Source: Caulobacter sp. (GTDB taxonomy: Bacteria > Pseudomonadota > Alphaproteobacteria > Caulobacterales > Caulobacteraceae). Taken from it: 5,585 nt of DNA. Location: positions 1 to 5,585 of the forward strand of contig JACMOF010000459.1 in the NCBI GenBank assembly GCA_014378155.1, given 5' to 3'. A program made the position numbers and the translations under genes. This document shows positions 1 through 5,585 of the stretch, piece by piece. The notes below the pieces were generated by a model. That model saw only the letters and a program-made list of their open reading frames with translations. It ran no database searches and was not told where the DNA came from. Within the stretch, counting starts at the first letter, position 1. Each line of letters begins with the position of its first letter.

Positions 1-547
1 CCCTGCTGGCTCCGCCGGCCGGTCGACGGTCGAGGGCTATGACCCCAAGCTGCACGACCCCTATTTCGACGGTCTGTCGGGCCAGCTGGCCGACAAGGGC
101 TTCGTCACGGCCGCTGCTGACGACCTGATCACCTGGGCCCGTACCGGCAGCCTGATGTGGATGACCTTCGGTCTGGCCTGCTGCGCCGTCGAGATGATGC
201 ACTCGGCCATGCCGCGCTATGACCTGGAGCGCTTCGGTTTCGCGCCCCGGGCCAGCCCGCGCCAGTCGGACGTGATGATCGTCGCCGGCACCCTGACCAA
301 CAAGATGGCTCCGGCCCTGCGCAAGGTCTATGACCAGATGCCCGAGCCGCGCTACGTCATCTCGATGGGCAGCTGCGCCAATGGCGGCGGCTACTACTAT
401 TACAGCTACAGCGTCGTGCGCGGCTGCGACCGGATCGTGCCGATCGACATCTATGTGCCGGGCTGCCCGCCCACCGCCGAGGCCCTGGTCTATGGCGTGC
501 TGCAGCTGCAGAAGAAGATCCGTCGTACGGGGACGATCGAGCGATGA
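1..547 (+). CDS. nuoB: NADH-quinone oxidoreductase subunit B (NuoB), 5' end missing
   Basis: This is the complex I subunit that carries [4Fe-4S] cluster N2, the last electron carrier before quinone, at the junction of the peripheral and membrane arms. The reading frame is open from base 2, so the true start lies upstream; 181 residues are visible, which is nearly the whole protein. Counting from the codon at base 2, the four N2 ligands are the tandem Cys60-Cys61 (in GLACCAVE), Cys125 (in GSCANGGG) and Cys155 (in [10 protein letters not shown]), with the family's usual spacing. The internal ATG at 155 is not the start, because conserved family sequence ([18 protein letters not shown]) precedes and spans it. 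The stop overlaps the nuoC start as ATGA. A Tyr stands within the [10 protein letters not shown] stretch where I recall His in mitochondrial homologues. Identification is near certain. Confidence 0.97.
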   Translation, partial: PAGSAGRSTVEGYDPKLHDPYFDGLSGQLADKGFVTAAADDLITWARTGSLMWMTFGLACCAVEMMHSAMPRYDLERFGFAPRASPRQSDVMIVAGTLTNKMAPALRKVYDQMPEPRYVISMGSCANGGGYYYYSYSVVRGCDRIVPIDIYVPGCPPTAEALVYGVLQLQKKIRRTGTIER

Positions 548-1200
548 CCGACGTTGTTCCTGCCGAGACCGTCGCTGCCGAAGCCGCTTTGTCGCCGCTC
601 GAAGCCCTAGGCCAAATGATCGTCACCAATTCGGGCGGCGCGATCACCACCTTCCACGTGGCGTTCGGCGAGCTCAACCTTTTGGGCCCATCCAACCGGG
701 TGGTGCAGGCGCTGACCTATCTGCGCGATCACGCGGACCTGCGCTTTCACCAGCTGGCGGACCTGTGCGGCGTCGACTATCCGGAGCGCGAGCGTCGGTT
801 CGACGTCGTCTATCACCTGCTGTCGCTGATCAAGAACCACCGCGTCCGCTTCAAGGTCCAGACCGACGAGGACACCCCCGTTCCGTCCGCCACGCCAGTG
901 TTCCCGGTGGCTGACTGGTTCGAGCGCGAGGCGTTCGACATGTACGGGATCTTCTTCGAGGGTCACCCCGACCTTCGCCGGATCCTGACCGACTACGGTT
1001 TCCACGGCCACCCGCTGCGGAAAGACTTCCCCATGACCGGTTATGTGGAAGTTCGTTACGACGACGAGCTCAAGCGCGTCGTCTATGAACCTGTGAAGAT
1101 TACCGAGTTCCGTGCGTTCGATTTCCTCTCGCCTTGGGAGGGCGCCAAGTATGCCCTGCCCGGCGATGAGAAAGCTGAAAAGAGAGCAGGGGATGCTTGA
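544..1200 (+). CDS. nuoC: NADH-quinone oxidoreductase subunit C (NuoC, 30 kDa type)
   Basis: This is a peripheral-arm subunit of complex I without cofactors that packs against NuoD and NuoB and is needed for assembly of the quinone module. The 218-residue product starts with a loosely conserved Ala/Glu-rich segment (about residues 1-24). The alpha/beta 30 kDa domain follows, and then the family signature at residues 127-163, with [24 protein letters not shown] and GHPLRKDFP. The C-terminal [12 protein letters not shown] (189-200) is also typical of alphaproteobacterial and mitochondrial forms. The ATG overlaps the nuoB stop by four bases (ATGA), with a modest GGGGA purine tract at 529-533, which indicates translational coupling. 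It is separate from nuoD, unlike the fused NuoCD of enterobacteria, and a small membrane-protein gene lies between the two. Confidence 0.97.
   Translation: MTDVVPAETVAAEAALSPLEALGQMIVTNSGGAITTFHVAFGELNLLGPSNRVVQALTYLRDHADLRFHQLADLCGVDYPERERRFDVVYHLLSLIKNHRVRFKVQTDEDTPVPSATPVFPVADWFEREAFDMYGIFFEGHPDLRRILTDYGFHGHPLRKDFPMTGYVEVRYDDELKRVVYEPVKITEFRAFDFLSPWEGAKYALPGDEKAEKRAGDA
1188..1193 (+). promoter_or_regulatory. Ribosome binding site deciding the start of the membrane ORF after nuoC
   Basis: The sequence AGGGGA lies 9 bases before the ATG at 1203 but only 3 bases before the in-frame TTG at 1197. The spacing favours the ATG, although the TTG would overlap the nuoC stop as TTGA. The site sits inside the last codons of nuoC. 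Confidence 0.55.
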
Positions 1201-1202
1201 TC

Positions 1203-1604
1203 ATGGGTTTACGTCGACCGACGTTTCGTTCCGCCACTGCGTTCTTTCTGGTCGCGTTCTCGACCGCCTTCCTGATGACGATCGGCATGAGGCTGACCGG
1301 CTGGTTCACCAAGGCGCCGGTGATCTCAGCCGAGCAGAACAAGATGCTGGGAGTGGCGATCATGATCTCGGTCATCACCCTGGCGATCGGCGCCAGCATC
1401 CGGCGAATGGAAGTGGCCGAGCTGCGCAGCGCGCTGCTCGGGGCTTCCTCCGTGCTGCTGGCCTTGCCCCTTTCGCAGGCAGCTATCAGCCAGTCGTGGA
1501 GCGTGGCCACCACGATCATCACGCTGCTTGGCGTGGTCCTGCTGATGGCCGGGCTGCTCGTCTCGCTCAGTATCGAACCGCGTAAGGAAGGCGAGACGCC
1601 ATGA
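1203..1604 (+). CDS. Small four-helix membrane protein of unknown function between nuoC and nuoD
   Basis: I do not recognise this 133-residue protein as any complex I core subunit. It begins with a basic N-terminus (RRPTFR) and has four hydrophobic stretches, at about residues 12-29, 48-66, 75-95 and 102-122, each long enough to cross the membrane. A short basic loop ([10 protein letters not shown], 66-75) separates helices 2 and 3, and the charged tail reads [10 protein letters not shown]. No Cys, His or metal-binding motif is seen, so a redox role is unlikely. The ATG at 1203 was chosen over an in-frame TTG at 1197 because of the spacing to AGGGGA at 1188. Its stop overlaps the nuoD start as ATGA, so it should be translated in step with the operon. 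A role in complex I assembly or membrane anchoring is only inferred from position. It is a real gene rather than a shadow because its hydrophobic pattern is coherent and it fills the gap exactly. Confidence 0.85.
   Translation: MGLRRPTFRSATAFFLVAFSTAFLMTIGMRLTGWFTKAPVISAEQNKMLGVAIMISVITLAIGASIRRMEVAELRSALLGASSVLLALPLSQAAISQSWSVATTIITLLGVVLLMAGLLVSLSIEPRKEGETP
1584..1591 (+). promoter_or_regulatory. Strong Shine-Dalgarno of nuoD
   Basis: AAGGAAGG ends 9 bases before the nuoD ATG at 1601 and lies inside the last codons of the preceding membrane ORF. It is the clearest ribosome binding site in the window. It supports the start at 1601 and suggests that nuoD can initiate well on its own as well as by coupling. 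Confidence 0.7.
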
Positions 1605-2854
1605 CCGGCCAAACATCGCCCGCTGCGGCGACCGACTTCTTCCGTGATGAAGCGACGCTTCAGGCGACCATCCCGGAAACGCCCGTTCGGAAGTTCAACA
1701 TCAATTTTGGCCCGCAACACCCGGCCGCGCACGGCGTGCTGCGCCTGGTGCTGGAGCTGGACGGCGAGATCGTCGAGCGCGTCGATCCGCATATTGGCCT
1801 GCTTCATCGGGGCACCGAGAAGCTGATGGAGGCCCGCACCTACCTCCAGAACATCCCCTACTTCGACCGCCTCGACTATGTTTCGCCGATGAACCAGGAG
1901 CATGCCTTCTGCCTGGCCATCGAGAAGATGCTGGGCGTGGACGTACCCAGGCGCGGCAGCCTGATCCGCGTGCTGTACTGCGAAATCGGCCGGGTGCTGA
2001 ACCATCTGCTGAACGTGACGACCCAGGCCATGGACGTCGGCGCCCTGACGCCGCCGCTCTGGGGCTTCGAAGAACGCGAAAAGCTGATGGTGTTCTATGA
2101 GCGCGCCTCGGGCTCGCGCCTGCACGCCAACTATTTCCGCCCCGGCGGCGTCCACCAGGACCTGACCCCCTCGCTGATCGACGACATCGAGACCTGGGCC
2201 AAGGCCTTCCCCAAGATCTGCGACGACATCGAAGGCCTGATTACCGACAACCGCATCTTCAAGCAGCGCAATGTCGACATCGGCGTGGTCACCAAGGAAG
2301 ACGCGCTGGCCTGGGGCTTCTCGGGCGTGATGGTGCGCGGCTCGGGCATCGCCTGGGACCTGCGCCGCAACCAGCCCTATGAGGGCTATAGCGACTTCGA
2401 GTTCGACATCCCGCTGGGCAAGAACGGCGACTGCTACGATCGCTATCTCTGCCGCATGCAGGAGATGCGCGAGTCCACCAAGATCATCCTGCAGGCCATC
2501 GAAAAGCTGCGCGCCACGCCCGGCCCGGTGATGACCGAGGACAACAAGGTGGCGCCGCCACGTCGCGCCGAGATGAAGCGGTCGATGGAAGCCCTGATCC
2601 ATCACTTCAAGCTCTACACCGAAGGCTTCCGCACACCGGAAGGCGAGGTCTATGCCTGCGTCGAAGCGCCCAAGGGCGAGTTCGGCGTGTTCCTAGTCAG
2701 CAACGGCACCAACAAGCCCTATCGCTGCAAGATCAAGGCGCCCGGTTTCTCGCACCTGGCGGCCATGGACTGGATGAACCGCGGCCACCAGCTGGCTGAC
2801 GTCTCGGCGATCCTGGGGTCGCTCGACATCGTGTTCGGCGAGGTCGACCGTTGA
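1601..2854 (+). CDS. nuoD: NADH-quinone oxidoreductase subunit D (NuoD, 49 kDa type)
   Basis: This is the 49 kDa quinone-pocket subunit of complex I, related to the large subunit of NiFe hydrogenases but without metal ligands. Its 417 residues carry the family blocks in order: [19 protein letters not shown] (32-50), [14 protein letters not shown] (64-77), [16 protein letters not shown] (88-103), [17 protein letters not shown] (167-183) and the C-terminus DIVFGEVDR (409-417). His44 and Tyr93 are 49 residues apart, the same spacing as the quinone-headgroup ligands His59/Tyr108 of the bovine subunit and His38/Tyr87 of the Thermus one, so the active site looks intact. The first 30 residues are a poorly conserved leader. 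The ATG overlaps the preceding stop (ATGA) behind a strong Shine-Dalgarno, and the stop overlaps a TTG start of the next gene (TTGA). Confidence 0.98.
   Translation: MTGQTSPAAATDFFRDEATLQATIPETPVRKFNINFGPQHPAAHGVLRLVLELDGEIVERVDPHIGLLHRGTEKLMEARTYLQNIPYFDRLDYVSPMNQEHAFCLAIEKMLGVDVPRRGSLIRVLYCEIGRVLNHLLNVTTQAMDVGALTPPLWGFEEREKLMVFYERASGSRLHANYFRPGGVHQDLTPSLIDDIETWAKAFPKICDDIEGLITDNRIFKQRNVDIGVVTKEDALAWGFSGVMVRGSGIAWDLRRNQPYEGYSDFEFDIPLGKNGDCYDRYLCRMQEMRESTKIILQAIEKLRATPGPVMTEDNKVAPPRRAEMKRSMEALIHHFKLYTEGFRTPEGEVYACVEAPKGEFGVFLVSNGTNKPYRCKIKAPGFSHLAAMDWMNRGHQLADVSAILGSLDIVFGEVDR
2840..2843 (+). promoter_or_regulatory. GAGG ribosome binding site for a TTG-start gene
   Basis: GAGG lies 7 bases before the TTG at 2851 and is embedded in the last codons of nuoD. 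It supports the TTG as the true start of the NTF2-like gene, since no in-frame ATG follows within its conserved N-terminal helix. Confidence 0.5.
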
Positions 2855-3183
2855 GCCTGGAAGCAATCGCCCAGGCGCAGCTCGACGCCTATAACGCCCA
2901 GGATCTGGACGCGCACTGCGCCCACTTCGCCGATGACGTGGTGGTCGCCACGCTGAACGGAGAGGTGGCGCGCTCGGGCATCGAGGCCTATCGCGCTTTC
3001 TACGCCAAGACCTTCGCCGACTTCCCCGGCAACCAGGCCAAGCTTCTCAACCGCATCGTGGTGGGCGCGAACGTGATCGATCACGAACACGTCGACCGCG
3101 GCAACGGCGAGCCGCCCTTCCAGGTCGCCGCCATCTACACCTTCAAGGGCGGCAAGATCGCCCGCGTGGATTTCGCCCGATGA
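2851..3183 (+). CDS. NTF2/SnoaL-like small protein between nuoD and nuoE
   Basis: This 110-residue protein has the layout of a SnoaL-like, NTF2-fold domain. It opens with an amphipathic helix (residues 4-20, [16 protein letters not shown]), then [14 protein letters not shown], then a helix [17 protein letters not shown] (43-59), and ends in strands [17 protein letters not shown] (92-108), where the GGKIxR turn is typical of the fold. Family members include isomerases, cyclases and many non-enzymatic binding proteins, so no reaction can be assigned. There is no signal peptide or membrane segment, so a cytoplasmic location is expected. The start is TTG, overlapping the nuoD stop as TTGA with GAGG at 2840. 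The gene ends 10 bases before nuoE. It is not a known complex I core subunit, and its tight coupling suggests co-expression rather than proven partnership. The fold call is moderately sure and the function is unknown. Confidence 0.83.
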   Translation: MSLEAIAQAQLDAYNAQDLDAHCAHFADDVVVATLNGEVARSGIEAYRAFYAKTFADFPGNQAKLLNRIVVGANVIDHEHVDRGNGEPPFQVAAIYTFKGGKIARVDFAR

Positions 3184-3193
3184 TCGCCCCCCA

Positions 3194-3877
3194 ATGAGTG
3201 TCCGTCGCCTCGCCAAGGAACAACCCGCCAGCTTCGCGTTCTCGATCGAGAGCCAGGTCAAGGCCGACTGGTGGATCGCCAAATATCCCGCCGAGCGCAA
3301 GCAGTCGGCGGTGATCCCGATGCTGTGGCTGGCGCAGAAGCAGGAGGGCTGGGTTTCCGAGCCCGCCATCCAGGAGATTTCCCGCCAGCTGACCATGCCG
3401 GTCATCCGGGTGCTGGAGGTCGCCACCTTCTATGTGATGTTCCAACTGCAGCCGGTCGGCAAGCTCGCTTTCGTTCAGCTGTGCGGCACCACGCCGTGCC
3501 AGCTGCGCGGCGCGCTGGATCTCAAGGCGGTGTTGAAGGCCAAGATCGGGCAAGCCAATGACGTCTCGGCCGATGGCAAGTTCAGCTGGGAAGAGGTCGA
3601 GTGCTTGGGCGCCTGCTGCAACGCGCCGATGGCCGCGATCAACGACTATTATTACGAAGACCTGACGCCGGAGAGCCTGGCCCAGATCCTCGACGACTTC
3701 GCCGCCGGCAAGTCGCCGCAGCCGGGCAGCTATGACGGCCGCAAGGCCTCGGAGCCCAAGGGCGCGATCCAGACCCTGATCGATCCTTCGCTATACGACG
3801 GCTCGCTGGCCCAGAAGATCACGATCCCGAACCTGCCCTCGGCGGCCCCGGCCCCGGCGCCGGAGCCCGCCGCCTGA
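3194..3877 (+). CDS. nuoE: NADH-quinone oxidoreductase subunit E (NuoE, 24 kDa type)
   Basis: This is the 24 kDa thioredoxin-fold subunit of the NADH dehydrogenase module, which carries the off-pathway [2Fe-2S] cluster N1a next to the FMN of NuoF. The four ligands are visible as Cys97-x4-Cys102 (LCGTTPC) and Cys137-x3-Cys141 (CLGAC). The N-terminal helical part includes the family block around AIQEISRQLTMPVIRVLEVATFY (58-80). At 227 residues it is much longer than E. coli NuoE (166). The addition is C-terminal: a GRKASEPKGAIQTL segment, which I recall in alphaproteobacterial homologues, followed by a variable tail ending in a Pro/Ala/Glu-rich stretch (216-227). The ATG at 3194 follows a 10-base gap with no clear Shine-Dalgarno. 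No other in-frame start is seen just upstream. Its TGA shares a base with the next ATG. Confidence 0.97.
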   Translation: MSVRRLAKEQPASFAFSIESQVKADWWIAKYPAERKQSAVIPMLWLAQKQEGWVSEPAIQEISRQLTMPVIRVLEVATFYVMFQLQPVGKLAFVQLCGTTPCQLRGALDLKAVLKAKIGQANDVSADGKFSWEEVECLGACCNAPMAAINDYYYEDLTPESLAQILDDFAAGKSPQPGSYDGRKASEPKGAIQTLIDPSLYDGSLAQKITIPNLPSAAPAPAPEPAA

Positions 3878-4146
3878 TGATCGCCGCCGACCCCGTCCTC
3901 GTCCAGAAGCGCGTGGCCTATGTGAAGACCCTCCGGGGTCTTTATCGGGGCGAACGGGCCGTCGGCATGGTGGCCAGCCTGATCGGCGTGCTGCTGCTGA
4001 TCTGGGGTCGGCAGGTCGCCGGGGCGCCAGCCTGGGCCGTACCCACGGGTCTTGTGACGATTGGCGCCGCCTGGGTGCTTTTCGCCTATGTCATCTATCG
4101 TCGGACGCGCTATGTGCGCGCCCATCCATTCGATCCGCAAAGCTGA
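3877..4146 (+). CDS. Small two-helix membrane protein of unknown function between nuoE and nuoF
   Basis: I do not recognise this 89-residue protein. It has a charged, basic N-terminal part (residues 10-28, with KR, K, R, R, ER) and a hydrophobic segment at about 29-44 (VGMVASLIGVLLLIWG). A short Pro/Ala loop and a second hydrophobic segment at about 53-74 follow, and the tail is strongly basic (YRRTRYVRAHPFDPQS). The positive residues flanking both segments suggest a hairpin with both ends in the cytoplasm. The ATG shares one base with the nuoE stop (TGATGA junction), and the stop lies 3 bases before nuoF. The Shine-Dalgarno is weak (GGAG at 3862), so translation probably depends on coupling to nuoE. 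No cofactor motif is seen. It could be an accessory or assembly protein of complex I, but that rests on position only. Confidence 0.8.
   Translation: MIAADPVLVQKRVAYVKTLRGLYRGERAVGMVASLIGVLLLIWGRQVAGAPAWAVPTGLVTIGAAWVLFAYVIYRRTRYVRAHPFDPQS
3925..3942 (+). repeat. Perfect 7-bp inverted repeat with a UNCG-type loop inside the ORF before nuoF
   Basis: AAGACCC and GGGTCTT pair perfectly around the loop TCCG. In RNA this would be a hairpin with a C(UCCG)G apex, a member of the unusually stable UNCG tetraloop class. A short TTT at 3941-3943 and TAT follow, so it faintly resembles an intrinsic terminator, but the T tract is too short to expect efficient termination and the site is inside a gene. 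It could be a transcript-stability, pausing or processing element between nuoE and nuoF, or chance in GC-rich DNA. Confidence 0.4.
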
Positions 4147-4149
4147 GTC

Positions 4150-5469
4150 ATGGTCGGTATCCTCGAAGACAAGGATCGCATCTTCACCAACCTCTACGGG
4201 CTCCAGGATTGGGGTCTCGAGGGTGCGAAGGCGCGTGGCTGCTGGAATGGCACCAAGGATATCCTGGACGCGGGTCGCGACTGGATCATCGACAACATGA
4301 AGAACTCCGGCCTGCGCGGCCGGGGCGGGGCGGGCTTCGGCACCGGCCTGAAGTGGTCGTTCATGCCCAAGGAAGTGAAGGACGGTCGTCCGCACTATCT
4401 GGTCGTCAACGCCGACGAATCCGAGCCGGGCACCTGCAAGGACCGGGAGATCATGCGCCATGATCCCCACCTGCTGATCGAAGGCTGCCTGATCGCCTCG
4501 CGGGCCATGCTGGCCCACGCCTGCTACATCTATATTCGCGGCGAATATGTCCGCGAACGCGAAGTGCTCGAGGCCGCCATCAAGCAGGCCTATGACGCGC
4601 GGCTGGTGGGCAAGAACAATGTCCACGGCTGGGACTTCGACCTCTATGTCCATCACGGGGCCGGCGCCTATATCTGCGGCGAAGAGACGGCCTTGCTGGA
4701 AAGCCTGGAAGGCAAGAAGGGCCAGCCGCGCCTGAAGCCGCCGTTCCCGGCCGGCGCGGGCCTCTACGGCATGCCGACCACGGTCAACAATGTTGAGAGC
4801 ATCGCCGTCGCGGGCACGATCCTGCGCCGCGGCGCCGGCTGGTTCGCCGGCTTTGGCCGTCCCAACAACGCCGGCACCAAGCTGTTCTGCGTCTCGGGCC
4901 ACGTGAACCTGCCCTGCAACGTGGAAGAGGCGATGAGCATCCCCTTCCGCCAGCTGATGGAAGACCATTGCGGCGGCGTTCGCGGGGGCTGGGGCAACCT
5001 GAAGGCCGTGATCCCGGGCGGCTCGTCCGTGCCGATGATCCCGGCCGAGCAGTGCGAAGATCTGCCGATGGACTTCGACGCCCTGCGCAATCTGAAGTCA
5101 GGCCTGGGCACCGCCGCCGTGATCGTCATGGACAAGGACACCGACCTGGTCCGCGCCATCGCCCGCCTCAGTTACTTCTACAAGCACGAGAGCTGCGGCC
5201 AGTGCACGCCGTGCCGCGAAGGCACGGGCTGGATGTGGCGGGTCATGGAGCGCATGGCCACCGGCGAGGCTGATCCGAAAGAGATCGACACCCTGCTGGA
5301 CGTCACGACCCAGGTCGAGGGTCACACGATCTGCGCTCTCGGGGACGCGGCCGCCTGGCCGATCCAGGGCCTGTTCCGTCACTTCCGCCACGAGGTCGAA
5401 GACCGGATCGCAACCTATCGCACCGGTCGCCTGCACGTGCAGGGCGCCAGCCTGATCGCGGCGGAGTAA
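4150..5469 (+). CDS. nuoF: NADH-quinone oxidoreductase subunit F (NuoF, 51 kDa type, NADH/FMN-binding)
   Basis: This is the catalytic entry point of complex I: it binds NADH and FMN, takes a hydride from NADH and passes electrons to [4Fe-4S] cluster N3. Its 439 residues are of usual length (about 445 in E. coli). The glycine-rich nucleotide motif [13 protein letters not shown] is at 57-69, the FMN-contacting [13 protein letters not shown] at 87-99 and [13 protein letters not shown] at 170-182. The block [20 protein letters not shown] follows at 198-217. The N3 ligands are Cys349, Cys352 and Cys355 ([12 protein letters not shown]) and Cys395 ([13 protein letters not shown]). All expected functional residues that I can place are present. 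The ATG follows the previous stop by three bases with only a weak upstream purine stretch, which suggests coupling. nuoG follows after six bases. Confidence 0.98.
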   Translation: MVGILEDKDRIFTNLYGLQDWGLEGAKARGCWNGTKDILDAGRDWIIDNMKNSGLRGRGGAGFGTGLKWSFMPKEVKDGRPHYLVVNADESEPGTCKDREIMRHDPHLLIEGCLIASRAMLAHACYIYIRGEYVREREVLEAAIKQAYDARLVGKNNVHGWDFDLYVHHGAGAYICGEETALLESLEGKKGQPRLKPPFPAGAGLYGMPTTVNNVESIAVAGTILRRGAGWFAGFGRPNNAGTKLFCVSGHVNLPCNVEEAMSIPFRQLMEDHCGGVRGGWGNLKAVIPGGSSVPMIPAEQCEDLPMDFDALRNLKSGLGTAAVIVMDKDTDLVRAIARLSYFYKHESCGQCTPCREGTGWMWRVMERMATGEADPKEIDTLLDVTTQVEGHTICALGDAAAWPIQGLFRHFRHEVEDRIATYRTGRLHVQGASLIAAE

Positions 5470-5475
5470 ACGATT

Positions 5476-5585
5476 ATGGCTATCGCCAAGGTCAACGGCG
5501 TCGAGGTCGAGTTCGAGCCCGGCATGACGGTTCTGCAGGTGGCGGAACTGGCCGGGGAAGAGATCCCGCGCTTCTGCTATCACGA
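5476..5585 (+). CDS. nuoG: NADH-quinone oxidoreductase subunit G (NuoG), 3' end beyond window
   Basis: Only the first 36 codons and two bases of the next are present. They read as the start of the N-terminal [2Fe-2S] ferredoxin domain of NuoG: strand AKVNGVEVEFEPG, then TVLQVAELAGEEIPRFCYH. The Cys at residue 34 fits the first ligand of cluster N1b, and the remaining ligands lie outside the window. Full-length NuoG is the large multi-cluster subunit of the NADH arm that wires N3 towards NuoB. The ATG follows the nuoF stop by six bases, with GCGGAG at 5461-5466 as a likely ribosome binding site. Position after nuoF and the FCYH motif make the assignment strong despite the short length. Confidence 0.92.
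   Translation, partial: MAIAKVNGVEVEFEPGMTVLQVAELAGEEIPRFCYH

Noticed and set aside
155..157. ATG at 155 as the nuoB start
   Set aside because: The frame is open upstream to the window edge and encodes conserved NuoB sequence before and across this Met.
330..914. 194-codon open frame on the + strand across the nuoB/nuoC junction
   Set aside because: Extremely Arg/Ser/Pro-rich translation overlapping two well-supported genes in another frame.
1197..1199. TTG at 1197 as start of the membrane ORF
   Set aside because: Only 3 bases from the AGGGGA site, whereas the ATG at 1203 is at proper distance. It is kept as an alternative, not the chosen start.
1112..1585. 157-codon open frame on the + strand overlapping the membrane ORF after nuoC
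   Set aside because: It competes with the ORF at 1203, which has a ribosome site, coherent transmembrane pattern and exact junctions. The alternative translation is Arg/Asp/His-rich and begins inside nuoC.
1100..2605. 501-codon open frame on the - strand
   Set aside because: It lies opposite nuoD and the membrane ORF; its composition is His/Ala/Gln/Arg-rich with no recognisable domain. It is an antisense shadow of GC-rich, codon-biased DNA.
3925..3945. Intrinsic terminator after nuoE
   Set aside because: The hairpin is real, but the T tract is too short and the site lies inside an ORF with nuoF and nuoG downstream in the same operon; it is listed as an inverted repeat only.
3730..4968. 412-codon open frame on the - strand
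   Set aside because: It is antisense to the nuoE end, the small ORF and nuoF, which are strongly supported; its translation shows shadow composition and no domain.
5098..5583. 161-codon open frame on the - strand
   Set aside because: It is antisense to nuoF and nuoG; a shadow without domain features.

Overview
The window is an internal segment of a type I NADH dehydrogenase (respiratory complex I, nuo) operon, entirely on the + strand. From left to right it holds nuoB (5' end cut off), nuoC, a four-helix membrane protein gene, nuoD, an NTF2/SnoaL-like gene, nuoE, a two-helix membrane protein gene, nuoF and the first 36 codons of nuoG. There are no tRNA, rRNA, mobile-element or CRISPR signals and no non-coding stretch longer than 10 bases. 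Genes either overlap by 1 to 4 bases or are separated by 2 to 10 bases, so one polycistronic transcript with translational coupling is expected. Its promoter and terminator lie outside the window.

The DNA is GC-rich with strong G/C bias at third codon positions, which also produces long spurious open frames on the opposite strand. nuoC and nuoD are separate genes (they are fused in E. coli). The protein sequences are of the alphaproteobacterial/mitochondrial type. Small unrelated genes interspersed between nuo genes are typical of alphaproteobacteria (compare the URFs of the Paracoccus and Rhodobacter clusters). From memory, the pattern of a membrane ORF after nuoC, a small ORF after nuoD and a small ORF before nuoF fits Caulobacter and its relatives, so Caulobacteraceae is my best guess. 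This is recall and inference, not a database match.

Functionally, NuoE, NuoF and NuoG form the NADH-oxidising arm: FMN and cluster N3 in NuoF, N1a in NuoE, and N1b and further clusters in NuoG. NuoB, NuoC and NuoD form the connecting quinone-reducing module: cluster N2 in NuoB and the quinone pocket between NuoB and NuoD. All expected cluster ligands in the visible parts are present, so the encoded enzyme looks intact. The three interspersed small genes are not core subunits and are the only parts whose role is unknown. They are the best candidates here for lineage-specific accessory or assembly factors, although nothing in the sequence proves this.
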